Shown piece after piece: positions 17,452 through 25,948 of a stretch of 64,000 nt of DNA. The stretch's first letter is position 1. Each line of letters opens with the position of its first letter. Below the pieces are notes generated by a model. That model saw only the letters and a program-made list of their open reading frames with translations. It had not been told where the DNA came from and did no database searches. The translations under genes were made by a program, and so were the position numbers. This DNA is from Deinococcus sp. HSC-46F16 (GTDB lineage: Bacteria; Deinococcota; Deinococci; Deinococcales; Deinococcaceae), in the NCBI RefSeq assembly GCF_024171495.1, contig NZ_JALJZW010000003.1, forward strand, positions 142,001 to 206,000, read 5' to 3'.

Positions 17452-19293
17452 ATGCGAATCCTGATGATTACCCAGTGGTTCGACCCCGAACCCACCTTCA
17501 AGGGCCTGCTCTTCGCCCGCGAGTTGCAACGCTTGGGGCACGAGGTCGAGGTGCTGACCGGGTTTCCCAACTACCCCGGCGGTAAGGTCTATCCCGGTTA
17601 CCGCATCCGCCCCTGGCAGCGCGAGGTGGTAGGCGGTGTGCCTGTGCTGCGGGTGCCGCTCTACCCCAGCCACGACGGCTCAGGGGTGAAACGGGCCGCC
17701 AACTACCTGTCCTACGCGGCCTCGGCCACTGTTGGTGCCCTGCTGCTGCGCCGCCCGGACGTAGCGTACGTATACCACCCCCCGGCCACAGCGGCGCTGC
17801 CCGGCATGATCCTGCGCGCGCTGAAGGGCGTGCCCTTCGTGTATGACATTCAGGACCTGTGGCCCGACACCCTGGCTGCGACCGGCATGATGGAAAATGC
17901 GGCGGTGCTGCGTGGTGTGGGCAGCTTCATGGACAGGGTTCACCGCCGGGCCGCGCAAATTGCCGTTCTGTCGCCTGGCTTCCGCGAGAGGCTGATCGAG
18001 CGCGGCGTCCCCGAGCACAAGGTCAGCGTGATTCCCAACTGGACGAACGAGGACAAGACCGACCTCACCCTGCCGCCCCCAGAGCGTGCCCGCGAGCTGG
18101 GCTTTGCGGGCAGGTTCAACGTGGTGTTCGCGGGCAATATGGGCCGGGCGCAGGCGCTGGACACGGTGCTCAACGCGGCCGAGGAGCTGCACGGCGAGGC
18201 GGCCCGCTTCGTGATGATCGGTGGCGGGGTTGAGGAGGAGCGGCTGCGCGAAAGCGCCCGCGAGCGGGGCCTGAGCAATGTGGACTTTCTGCCACGCCGA
18301 CCGCCCAGCGAGATCGGGGAGATTCTGGCGCTGGCCGACGCGTTGCTGATTCACCTCAAGGACGATCCGCTATTCGCCATCACCATCCCCGGCAAGACCC
18401 AGGCCAACCTGCGGGCGGGAAAGCCCCTGCTGATGGGCGTACGCGGTGACGCGGCGAAGCTGGTGCAGGAAGCCGGGGCCGGGCTGACCTTCCCCCCGCA
18501 GGACGCGGCGGCGTTGGCGGCTGCAGTGCGCGAGCTGATGGCGCTCTCCCCGGAGGAGCGGCGGCGCATGGGTGAACGTGGTGCGCGGTACTACGAGGAG
18601 CACTTGGCCCTGCGGGTGGGCGCCGCACATTTCGCCGAGTTGCTGGCGGCAGCGGCACGCGGGGGCAGTGCCTATAACCCGGTGAAGCGGGTGCTGGATG
18701 TGGCCGTCTCAGCCCTGGCCCTGGCTACTCTGGGCCTTCCCATGCTCGCACTCGCCGCATTGGTGCGCTCACGCCTGGGCAGTCCGGTGCTGTTCCAGCA
18801 GGTGCGCCCCGGGCGGTATGGTGACACCTTCAAGATGTACAAGTTCCGCACCATGACCGACGAGCGCGGTCCAGACGGCGAACTGCTGCCTGACGCGCGG
18901 CGCCTGACCCCGTTTGGAGCCTGGATGCGCTCGACCAGCTTGGACGAACTGCCCGAGCTGTTGAATGTTCTCAGGGGCGACATGAGTCTGGTGGGACCTC
19001 GGCCTTTGCTGACGCGATACACCCCCTTTTTTACGGAAGAAGAGCGTCAACGCTTGAACGTGCGACCAGGCATCACCGGATGGGCACAAGTCAACGGCCG
19101 GAATACAGCTTCCTGGGACGACCGACTGGCGATGGACGTTTGGTACATACAGAACATGAGCCTGGCACTCGACCTGAAGATTCTCTGGTTGACAGTGAAA
19201 AAGGTATTCCAGCGCAGTGGGGTGGTCGTAGACGCCGAGTCGATCATGCAGAATCTCGACGACGAACGTCGGAACAAGTTGGCTTATGGTTGA
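17452..19293 (+). CDS. Fusion of a GT4 glycosyltransferase (WbuB-like) and a monotopic phosphoglycosyltransferase
   Basis: A 613-residue two-enzyme protein. Residues 1-400 are a GT-B family 4 transferase (MITQWFDPEPTFKGLLFARELQRLGHEVEV, YDIQDLWPDTL, PNWTNEDK, VFAGNMGRAQALDTVL), resembling WbuB-type L-FucNAc transferases. From about residue 405 it becomes a monotopic phosphoglycosyltransferase: a re-entrant hydrophobic helix (VLDVAVSALALATLGLPMLALAAL), KMYKFRTM, SLDELPELLNVLRGDMSLVGPRPL and RPGITGWAQVNGR. The C-terminal half would put the first sugar-phosphate on undecaprenyl phosphate and the N-terminal half the second sugar, so one polypeptide could build a lipid-linked disaccharide. The reading frame is continuous with no sign of sequencing error. 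Confidence 0.9.
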   Translation: MRILMITQWFDPEPTFKGLLFARELQRLGHEVEVLTGFPNYPGGKVYPGYRIRPWQREVVGGVPVLRVPLYPSHDGSGVKRAANYLSYAASATVGALLLRRPDVAYVYHPPATAALPGMILRALKGVPFVYDIQDLWPDTLAATGMMENAAVLRGVGSFMDRVHRRAAQIAVLSPGFRERLIERGVPEHKVSVIPNWTNEDKTDLTLPPPERARELGFAGRFNVVFAGNMGRAQALDTVLNAAEELHGEAARFVMIGGGVEEERLRESARERGLSNVDFLPRRPPSEIGEILALADALLIHLKDDPLFAITIPGKTQANLRAGKPLLMGVRGDAAKLVQEAGAGLTFPPQDAAALAAAVRELMALSPEERRRMGERGARYYEEHLALRVGAAHFAELLAAAARGGSAYNPVKRVLDVAVSALALATLGLPMLALAALVRSRLGSPVLFQQVRPGRYGDTFKMYKFRTMTDERGPDGELLPDARRLTPFGAWMRSTSLDELPELLNVLRGDMSLVGPRPLLTRYTPFFTEEERQRLNVRPGITGWAQVNGRNTASWDDRLAMDVWYIQNMSLALDLKILWLTVKKVFQRSGVVVDAESIMQNLDDERRNKLAYG

Positions 19294-20059
19294 CCTCACC
19301 ATCGCGCCCCTCGAACCCGCCGACGCCCCTGCTGCTCAGCGGTTGGTGCTTGAGAGCTTCGCCCCCCGCCTCCACCCCTACATGACCGCGACCCAGCACG
19401 GCTCTGAGGCATTTTTGGCGGCCTACCTGCAAGCAGCGGCGCTGCATCCCGACCGTAGTTATCTGGGCGCCAAGTCCCAGGACGCCGAGTTGCTGGGGTA
19501 CGCCGAGTTTCGGCAACTGAACCCCCACACGGGGTTTCTCTCGTATATCTGTGTCTCACCAGAGGCACGTGGACAGAGGCTGGCTCAACGGCTTATAGAG
19601 GACTACCTGGCCGAAACCCCTCATATCAGGGAAATGCAGCTCGACGTGTTTGCGGACAACCTACCAGCGCTCACGTTGTACGGACGGATGGGCTTTGAGG
19701 AAGTCTCGCGGACGACTTGGTGGAGACGCATCCTCCCTTCCCCTCCGGCGGACGAAGTGCAAATGCTGAACTGGCCCCAGGCTCTGGCTGCCTTCGAGCT
19801 CTACGGCTTTTGCGAGTTGCAACTGCGCTTCGCTGGGCGCGAGCTGCGGCTGGGGCGAATGGGCGAGAGCGTTTTACGTTGCCCGAACTCCGCAGAGTTT
19901 GCCGACGACGGCCTGTTGGCCGCGATGCGAGCAGGGTTTCCTACTCTTCAGGAGGCGCTGCTGATTGGACCCGCCACCCCACTTCCGCCACACCCGGAGG
20001 CCGAGGCGTTCAACCAATCTCTACGATTACGGTGGCAGCGTGCCCAGGAGAACCGATGA
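19286..20059 (+). CDS. GNAT-family N-acetyltransferase
   Basis: A 257-residue protein whose first about 150 residues form a GNAT domain. LGYAEFRQLNPHTGFLSYICVSPEARGQRLAQRLI contains the beta4 strand and the R/Q-x-x-G-x-A acetyl-CoA loop, and DNLPALTLYGRMGFEEV is the typical C-terminal half. The last about 100 residues are an additional domain without recognised motif. It overlaps the stop of the upstream fusion gene by 8 bp and the next gene by 4 bp. Given neighbouring aminotransferases and a UDP-sugar 4,6-dehydratase, it could acylate an amino-sugar nucleotide, but the acceptor is unknown. Confidence 0.78.
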   Translation: MVDLTIAPLEPADAPAAQRLVLESFAPRLHPYMTATQHGSEAFLAAYLQAAALHPDRSYLGAKSQDAELLGYAEFRQLNPHTGFLSYICVSPEARGQRLAQRLIEDYLAETPHIREMQLDVFADNLPALTLYGRMGFEEVSRTTWWRRILPSPPADEVQMLNWPQALAAFELYGFCELQLRFAGRELRLGRMGESVLRCPNSAEFADDGLLAAMRAGFPTLQEALLIGPATPLPPHPEAEAFNQSLRLRWQRAQENR

Positions 20060-21009
20060 CCCACATCACCAAGACCGCTACCAACCCGCAGACGCGCCAT
20101 CTGCCCACTCTGTTTTACCGCTCGGCCCGTGAGGGAATGCAGGATTTCCTGGCCCAGCCTGCCGTCTTGCCGGACGCGGAGGCCGGAGTGCTGCTGCCCG
20201 CCTTCATCGGCTGGTCCCCGCGTGAGGGCAGTGGGGTCTATGACCCGGTGCAGGGCTTGAGCCTCCGCGCAGGATTCTACGATCTCAATCCTGACCTGAC
20301 GGTCGACTTGGGCAAGCTGGAGGCCGAGTTGCAACGCGGCTACCGGGTGCTGGTGCTGATCCATTACTACGGACGCACCGAGCCCCAGTTGGAAGCCGTG
20401 CGCGATCTGGCCGACCGTCACGGCGCCCTGCTGGTCGAGGACCTGGCGCACGGCTTTTACTCGGCGCAACTTGGCGGGGTGGCCGGGTCGCGGGGCGACA
20501 TCAACCTGTACTCGCTGCACAAGATGTTCCCCACGCCGGGTGCGCAGGGCGGCATGATCGCGTACCGCAACGCCCAGTTACTTGCCGGACAGCAGGAAAC
20601 GGCTCCCGAACTGGCCCGCCTGATCCTGAATTACGACTGGGCAGCGATTGGACTGGCGCGGCGCCGCCACGCACAGGCCGTGCTGCAGGCTCTGCGTCAG
20701 TTGCCTGAGTGTGGCCATGAGTTCGAGTTGCTGTGGCCTGAGCTGGCGCCGGGGGACGTGCCGCAGACCCTGCCTGTCCGTATCCGCACAGGCAACCGCG
20801 ACCACATTTACCACGCCATGAACGCCGACGGCTACGGCATGGTGAGCCTGTACCACACCCTGATCGAGCTTGTGCGGGAAGACTTCACCGAGATGGTGGC
20901 CTTGTCGAAATCCGTGATTAACTTCCCAGTTCATCAGGACCTCGACCCAGCACACATTCCCGGCATGATGCAGTCGTTTCAATCGGCTCTGAGAACGGCA
21001 CAGGAATGA
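20056..21009 (+). CDS. DegT/DnrJ/EryC1/StrS-family PLP enzyme, short form
   Basis: A 317-residue PLP-dependent protein related to sugar aminotransferases. It has VLVLIHYYGRTEP, the VEDLAHGFYSAQLGG segment (aspartate for the pyridine nitrogen) and NLYSLHKMFPTPGAQGGMI carrying the presumed catalytic lysine (SLHK). The family is usually about 370 residues; this protein is shorter, with a divergent N-terminus lacking the usual GxxxxxFE substrate entry segment, so aminotransferase activity is likely but the substrate is open. ATG 20056 overlaps the GNAT gene by 4 bp. Longer upstream frames overlap that gene extensively and were rejected. Confidence 0.72.
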   Translation: MTHITKTATNPQTRHLPTLFYRSAREGMQDFLAQPAVLPDAEAGVLLPAFIGWSPREGSGVYDPVQGLSLRAGFYDLNPDLTVDLGKLEAELQRGYRVLVLIHYYGRTEPQLEAVRDLADRHGALLVEDLAHGFYSAQLGGVAGSRGDINLYSLHKMFPTPGAQGGMIAYRNAQLLAGQQETAPELARLILNYDWAAIGLARRRHAQAVLQALRQLPECGHEFELLWPELAPGDVPQTLPVRIRTGNRDHIYHAMNADGYGMVSLYHTLIELVREDFTEMVALSKSVINFPVHQDLDPAHIPGMMQSFQSALRTAQE

Positions 21010-22028
21010 AACTCCTGACCCCCGCCCACCGCGCCGAGTGGCTGGCCGCCTGGGACCAGGCCGGGCGCGAGCCGTTCGCGCATCCCGACTACGTAGCACT
21101 GTTCGCGGAGCAGGGCGAAGCCGGAGCGCTCTGTGGCCACGGCGGGTTGTTGCCGCTGGTGTTGCGACCCCTGCCGGGCGAGTCCGGCTGGCGGGATGCC
21201 ACGTCGCCCTACGGCTACGGCGGTCCCTACGGTGATCCGGACGAGAACTTCTACCCGGCGGTGCTGGAGTGGATGCGGCGCGAGCGGGTCCTGACCCTCT
21301 TCGTGCGGGCCGCGCTGGAGCGGCGGCCGCCGGAACTGGACCTGTCCGGCTACGTGCAGGTGCAATTGCGCGACAACGTGGTGGTGGACGTGACCCGCCC
21401 CCCCGAGGAGCAGTGGCGGCATTTCGAGCACAAGGTCCGCAAGAACGTGAACAAGGCCGAGCGGGCTGGGCTGACCGCGCGGGTACTGCCGGAGTTTCCC
21501 GACCTGCCGGGCTTCGTCGAGGTGTACCTGGGGACCATGCAGCGGCGCGGGGCACAGGAGTGGTACCACTTCGGCCCCGACTTCTTCTCCGCCATTGCCG
21601 AAGGGATGCCGGGGAGCTTCGTGCTGGCAGAGGTGCGCGGGCCTGGGGGGGAACTGGCCTCGGTGGAACTGGTGCTCCAGAGCGAGCGCTTCCTGTATTC
21701 CTATCTGGGCGGCACCCGCCAGGAGTTCTTCGCCTACGCGCCCAACGACTTACTCAAACACGCGGTGATCGAGTATGGGCGGACGGCGGGCAAGGTCGGC
21801 TACGTCCTAGGCGGCGGCTACACACCGGACGACGGCATCTTCCGGTACAAGCGGGCCTTTGACCGGAACGGGGTACGGCCTTACTTCGGCGTGCAGCTCA
21901 CCGCTGATCCAAGGGTCTATCAGACCCTGGCCGCCGCCCGCCGCGCCGAAGTGGGCGAGCTGGCCCCCGACTTCTTCCCCGCCTACCGCGCCCCAGCTCT
22001 GGTCGCCTCTGTTCCGGTCGAGTCCTGA
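21006..22028 (+). CDS. FemAB/GNAT-like acyl- or aminoacyltransferase
   Basis: A 340-residue protein of the peptidoglycan-bridge/GNAT superfamily type used in polysaccharide loci. Visible marks are a tandem GNAT-like fold, the basic segment WRHFEHKVRKNVNKAERAGL typical of FemAB-related proteins, and the acyl-CoA or tRNA-binding region ELVLQSERFLYSYLGGTRQEFFAYAPNDLLKHAVIEYG. It probably transfers an acyl or amino-acyl group to a sugar amine of the repeat unit; the donor is unknown. It starts 4 bp inside the upstream gene. After it comes the only gap of more than 100 bp in the second half of the cluster. Confidence 0.7.
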   Translation: MKLLTPAHRAEWLAAWDQAGREPFAHPDYVALFAEQGEAGALCGHGGLLPLVLRPLPGESGWRDATSPYGYGGPYGDPDENFYPAVLEWMRRERVLTLFVRAALERRPPELDLSGYVQVQLRDNVVVDVTRPPEEQWRHFEHKVRKNVNKAERAGLTARVLPEFPDLPGFVEVYLGTMQRRGAQEWYHFGPDFFSAIAEGMPGSFVLAEVRGPGGELASVELVLQSERFLYSYLGGTRQEFFAYAPNDLLKHAVIEYGRTAGKVGYVLGGGYTPDDGIFRYKRAFDRNGVRPYFGVQLTADPRVYQTLAAARRAEVGELAPDFFPAYRAPALVASVPVES

Positions 22029-22068
22029 ACGCCCCAGACCGCCCAAAAGTGAAGCGTTCGTCAGAAGT

Positions 22069-22151
22069 TAAGTTCGCCGATGAGGAATACTGAGAACATT
22101 GTGCGGCCCTCCTGTGGGGAGGCCCTTTCCGCTCCCCGGAGACGACCATGA
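22069..22151 (+). promoter_or_regulatory. Internal promoter, 23-codon leader ORF and hairpin before the aminotransferase gene
   Basis: TAAGTT (22069-22074) is followed after 5 nt by ATG 22080. This opens a 23-residue frame (starting MRNTENIVRPSCGEA) whose TGA (22149-22151) overlaps ATG 22148 of the aminotransferase. The leader contains an imperfect hairpin, GGCCCTCC-tgtg-GGGAGGCC followed by CTTTCC (about 22105-22130), that resembles an attenuator or weak terminator within the small coding region. Confidence 0.4.
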
Positions 22152-23359
22152 CGAACACACTGAACCAGCCCGCCCCTCCCGCCCCGGCCCCCACCTTTCC
22201 TGGCTGGCCTGTCTTCGAGCCCGATGAGGTTCAGGCGGTTGCCGAGGTCTTGCAGTCCGGCAAGGTGAACTACTGGACGGGCATGGTGGCCCGCGAGTTC
22301 GAGCGCGAGTACGCCGAGTACTTGGGCGTGAAGCATGCCATCGCCCTGCACAACGGCACGCTGGCGCTGGAGTTGGCCCTCTACGCGTTCGGGATCGGGG
22401 ACGGCGCCGAGGTGATCACGACCAGTCGCACCTTCATCGCCTCAGCGAGCGCAGCCGTGATGCGCGGGTGCGTGCCCGTGGTCGCGGAGGTGGACCCCGA
22501 GTCCGGCAACATGACTGCCGAGACCATCCGCCCACTGATCACCCCGAGGACCCGCGCCATCATCGCCGTGCACCTCGCCGGGTGGCCCTGCGACATGGAC
22601 CCCATCATGGAGCTGGCCCGCGAGCACGACCTCGTGGTGATCGAGGACTGCGCCCAGGCGCACGGTGCGTTTTACAAGGGGCGCCCGGTGGGCAGCATCG
22701 GGCACGCCGGGGCCTTTTCCTTCTGCCAGGACAAGATCATGACGACGGGAGGCGAGGGCGGCCTCCTGGCGCTGAACGACACCGAGGTCTGGCGCCGGGC
22801 CTGGGCCTTCAAGGACCACGGCAAGAGCTACGAGGCCGTCTACGAGCGTGAGCATCCGCCCGGCTTCCGCTGGCTGCACGAGTCCTTCGGCACCAACTGG
22901 CGGATGTTAGAAGTTCAAGCCGCCATCGGACGCTTGCAGCTTCGCAAGTTGCCGGACTGGATCGAGCGGCGCCGGACCAACGCCGCTGTGTTGAACGAGC
23001 GCTTCGCCCACCACCGGGCGCTGCGGCTGACCCTGCCGGAAGAGGACATCTTCCACGCCTACTACAAGTACTACGTCTACGTCCGCCCGGAGGAACTGCG
23101 GGGCGGCTGGGACCGTGACCGGCTGATGACCGAGATCGTCGCCCGTGGGGTGCCCTGCTTCAGCGGGTCGTGCTCGGAAATCTATCTGGAAAAGGCCTTT
23201 CAGGACGCTGGGTACGGCCCGGAGGAGCGCCTCCCGGTTGCCCGCGAACTCGGGGAGACCTCGCTGATGTTCCTAGTGCACCCGACCCTCTCGCCGGATG
23301 ATATGAGTCGGATGGCGGACGTGGTCGATGACGTGCTGGCCCAGGCCACACGCGGCTAA
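22148..23359 (+). CDS. UDP-4-keto-sugar aminotransferase (DegT/DnrJ family, PglE/WbpE type)
   Basis: A 403-residue PLP enzyme. It shows GKVNYWTGMVAREFEREYAEYLGVKHAIALHNGTLAL (substrate entry and PLP phosphate site), VVIEDCAQAHGA (aspartate) and FSFCQDKIMTTGGEGG with the Schiff-base lysine. Length and motifs are complete. It would transaminate a 4-keto-6-deoxy-HexNAc nucleotide. The adjacent CapD/PglF-type dehydratase gene, 1 bp downstream, is the natural supplier, together giving UDP-2-acetamido-4-amino-2,4,6-trideoxyhexose. The start ATG overlaps a 23-codon leader ORF. Confidence 0.88.
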   Translation: MTNTLNQPAPPAPAPTFPGWPVFEPDEVQAVAEVLQSGKVNYWTGMVAREFEREYAEYLGVKHAIALHNGTLALELALYAFGIGDGAEVITTSRTFIASASAAVMRGCVPVVAEVDPESGNMTAETIRPLITPRTRAIIAVHLAGWPCDMDPIMELAREHDLVVIEDCAQAHGAFYKGRPVGSIGHAGAFSFCQDKIMTTGGEGGLLALNDTEVWRRAWAFKDHGKSYEAVYEREHPPGFRWLHESFGTNWRMLEVQAAIGRLQLRKLPDWIERRRTNAAVLNERFAHHRALRLTLPEEDIFHAYYKYYVYVRPEELRGGWDRDRLMTEIVARGVPCFSGSCSEIYLEKAFQDAGYGPEERLPVARELGETSLMFLVHPTLSPDDMSRMADVVDDVLAQATRG

Positions 23360-25189
23360 GTGGCCATGTCTCCCGCAACCAGCAAGTTCCTGATCGACCT
23401 CGCCCTGTGGGGTGTGGCGGGGCTCCTCGCCTACGCCTTTCGCAAGCCGGACCTCTTGGACTTCGGAATTCCCCTGAATGTCTGGGGGTATCTGCTGCTC
23501 AGCGTGCTGGTGATGGGGGGGCTGGAGGTCTATTACAGCCTGCACCGGCAGGCCTGGCGGCGGGTGGGGGTGCTGGACCTGCAACGGCTGGGCCGGGCCG
23601 TCGCGCTGGCGACCCTGGTGATGTTCGCGCTGGGGTTCATCCTGCAGGGGTGGCTCCAGTTGCCCCGCAGCGTGCCGGTCCTGGCGGGGGTACTGGGCCT
23701 CCTGCTGCTGGGCGGCGTGCGGGTGCTCGCCCGGATCGCCGACGAGCGGGTTCGGCTCCAGGCCGCGCCGCAGCGGCAGCGGGTACTGATTGTAGGGGCC
23801 GGGGAGGCTGGAACATTGATCGCCCGCGAGATGCAGCGGCACCCCGAAGCCGGGCTTGAACCCATCGGCTTTCTGGACGACGAGCCGGGCAAGGTGCGGA
23901 CGCGGGTGGTGGGCCTCCCAGTCTTCGGCCCGGTGGCCGAGTTGCCTGCCGTGGCAGCCCGCGAGGGTGCACAGGAGATCCTGATCGCGGTTCCGTCCGC
24001 CGACGGGCAGTTCGTGCGCCGTGTCGTGGATCTCGCCCGTGATGCGGGAGTCCGCTACCGGATCATTCCCGGCGTCTTCGAGATTCTCAGCGGGAACGTC
24101 GGCATCAGCCAGATCCGCGACGTGAACCTCGAAGACCTACTGCGGCGGCCCCCCGTCGAGCTCAACACCGCCGAGATCGCCGGGTACCTGCGGGGCCGCG
24201 TCGTGCTGGTAACGGGGGCGGGCGGCAGCATCGGCTCGGAGATCGTGCGGCAGATCGCGCCTTTCGGGCCGTCCACCGTGCTGCTGTTCGGGCGCGGGGA
24301 GAACAGCATCTTCTCCATCCAGCAGGACCTGATGCGCCACTGGCCGGAGATCAAGCAAGTGGGCCTGATCGGGGACGTACGGGACGCGGCGCGGCTGCGA
24401 GCGGTCTTTGAGCGCTACCGCCCGGAGGTCGTCTTCCACGCCGCCGCCCACAAGCATGTCCCGCTGATGGAGGAGGCCCCCTCCGAGGCCATCCTGAACA
24501 ACGTCATCGGGACGCAAAATGTCGTGGAACTCAGCCTGGAGTACGGTGTGGAGCGGCTGGTGAACATCTCCACCGACAAGGCCGTCAACCCGACCAGCGT
24601 GATGGGGGCGTCCAAGCGCGTGGCGGAGATGGTGGTCTCGGCCGGGGCGGCGCGGGCGCGGCCGTCGCAGGCCTTCGTCTCGGTGCGCTTCGGCAACGTG
24701 CTGGGCAGCCGGGGCAGCGTGGTGCCGACCTTCATGGCGCAGATCCGCGCGGGCGGTCCCATCACCGTGACCCACCCGGAGATGGTGCGCTACTTCATGA
24801 CCATTCCCGAGGCGGCGCGGCTGGTGCTCCAGGCGGGCGGACTGGCCGAGAATGGCAAGGTGTACGTGCTGAATATGGGAGATCCCGTCAAGATCGCCGA
24901 CCTCGCCCGCGACGTGATTCGCCTCAGTGGTGCCCGCGACGTGGACGTGGTCTACAGTGGCATCCGGCCGGGCGAGAAACTCTATGAGGAACTGCTGACC
25001 CCCAGCGAAGGGGCGGACGCCACCACCCACCGCGAAATCTTCAGCGCCCGGCTGGCCCGTGTGGACGACGGGGAACTGGCCGGACCTCTGCGGGACCTTC
25101 GGCAATCCGCCCAGCGCAACGACGAGGCAGGCATCCGCACTCTGTTGGCGAGGCTGATTCCCGAGAACAAGTTCGGGAGCGTGCGCTGA
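23360..25189 (+). CDS. Membrane-bound UDP-N-acetylhexosamine 4,6-dehydratase (CapD/PglF/WbpM type)
   Basis: A 609-residue protein with four N-terminal membrane helices (about residues 8-115), a first Rossmann-like domain (RVLIVGAGEAGTLIAREM) and a C-terminal SDR domain (VVLVTGAGGSIGSEIVRQI, FHAAAHKHVPLMEEAP, NISTDKAVNPTSVMGASKRVAEM). The SDR lacks the YxxxK tyrosine, having methionine at that place as in other large dehydratases of this type. It makes the 4-keto-6-deoxy intermediate for the aminotransferase encoded just before it. Start codon GTG 23360 directly follows the previous stop; ATG 23366 is an alternative. The stop overlaps rmlD. Confidence 0.92.
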   Translation: MAMSPATSKFLIDLALWGVAGLLAYAFRKPDLLDFGIPLNVWGYLLLSVLVMGGLEVYYSLHRQAWRRVGVLDLQRLGRAVALATLVMFALGFILQGWLQLPRSVPVLAGVLGLLLLGGVRVLARIADERVRLQAAPQRQRVLIVGAGEAGTLIAREMQRHPEAGLEPIGFLDDEPGKVRTRVVGLPVFGPVAELPAVAAREGAQEILIAVPSADGQFVRRVVDLARDAGVRYRIIPGVFEILSGNVGISQIRDVNLEDLLRRPPVELNTAEIAGYLRGRVVLVTGAGGSIGSEIVRQIAPFGPSTVLLFGRGENSIFSIQQDLMRHWPEIKQVGLIGDVRDAARLRAVFERYRPEVVFHAAAHKHVPLMEEAPSEAILNNVIGTQNVVELSLEYGVERLVNISTDKAVNPTSVMGASKRVAEMVVSAGAARARPSQAFVSVRFGNVLGSRGSVVPTFMAQIRAGGPITVTHPEMVRYFMTIPEAARLVLQAGGLAENGKVYVLNMGDPVKIADLARDVIRLSGARDVDVVYSGIRPGEKLYEELLTPSEGADATTHREIFSARLARVDDGELAGPLRDLRQSAQRNDEAGIRTLLARLIPENKFGSVR

Positions 25190-25938
25190 TGCCCCCGCGC
25201 ATCCTGCTCACGGGTGGGGGAGGGCGCCTGGGGAGTGAACTGCGGGCGCTGATCCCCTCTCTGGACGCTCCGTCACGGCAGGCCCTCGACATCACGAGTC
25301 CCGGGAGCGTGCAGGCGTACGTCGAGCGGACCCGTCCCGCATTGATCGTGCATGCCGCCGCCTATACGGACGTGGCGGGGGCCGAGCGACAGCGTGAAGC
25401 CTGCTGGCGGGTCAACGTCGAGGGCACGCGGCAGATCGCGGCGGCGGCCACGGCGACCGGCGCACGTCTCATGCACATCTCGACGGATTACGTCTTTAGT
25501 GGCGACACGGGTGACTACCGCGAGACGGATGTGCCCGGCCCCCTCGTGAACTACTACGCCCTGACCAAGCTGGTAGCCGAGGAGTCGGCCCGGCTGGCCG
25601 AGCGATTCCTGATCGTCCGGACGAGTTTCCGCCCACGCGAATTCCAGTACCCGGTGGCCTTCGAAGACGTCTACACCAGCCAGGACTACGTGGACATCAT
25701 CGCCCCGATGATCGCCGAGGTGATCGGGCACGCCGACCAGATTCCCGACGAAGTGCTGCACGTCGTCACCGAGCGCAAGAGCGTCTATGACCTCGCCCGC
25801 CGCCGCAAGCCGGATGTTCGGCCTGGACGACGCGCCGAGGCGAGCGTGGTCCTCCCGGCGGACGTGTCGCTGAATACCGAACGGTGGCAGGCGCTCAGGG
25901 CGAGTTGGGAGCGGCCAAGCCCGCCTTCGAGGGCCTAG
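25189..25938 (+). CDS. rmlD: dTDP-4-dehydrorhamnose reductase-like protein
   Basis: A 249-residue SDR with RILLTGGGGRLGSELRAL, LDITSPGSVQAYVERTRPALIVHAAAYTDV, HISTDYVFSGDTGDYRETD and the YYALTK (YxxxK) active site, all diagnostic of RmlD-like sugar-nucleotide reductases. It would finish dTDP-L-rhamnose. It is somewhat shorter than typical RmlD (about 290 residues), with a reduced C-terminal substrate domain rich in arginine. It is separated from rmlBAC by about 13 kb and overlaps the CapD-like gene through TGATG. Confidence 0.8.
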   Translation: MPPRILLTGGGGRLGSELRALIPSLDAPSRQALDITSPGSVQAYVERTRPALIVHAAAYTDVAGAERQREACWRVNVEGTRQIAAAATATGARLMHISTDYVFSGDTGDYRETDVPGPLVNYYALTKLVAEESARLAERFLIVRTSFRPREFQYPVAFEDVYTSQDYVDIIAPMIAEVIGHADQIPDEVLHVVTERKSVYDLARRRKPDVRPGRRAEASVVLPADVSLNTERWQALRASWERPSPPSRA

Positions 25939-25941
25939 ACT
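25936..25941 (+). promoter_or_regulatory. Leaderless promoter (-10 TAGACT) of wzy
   Basis: TAGACT is followed by 7 nt and then ATG 25949, which would be the first transcribed codon. The stop codon of rmlD lies inside this -10 box, so the polymerase gene can be expressed separately from the upstream operon. Confidence 0.5.
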
Positions 25942-25948
25942 GTCCTCT

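Noticed and set aside
19717..20055. Longer N-terminus of the short DegT-family protein
   Set aside because: It overlaps the GNAT gene almost completely out of frame and has shadow-type composition; ATG 20056 with a 4-bp overlap fits the operon pattern.
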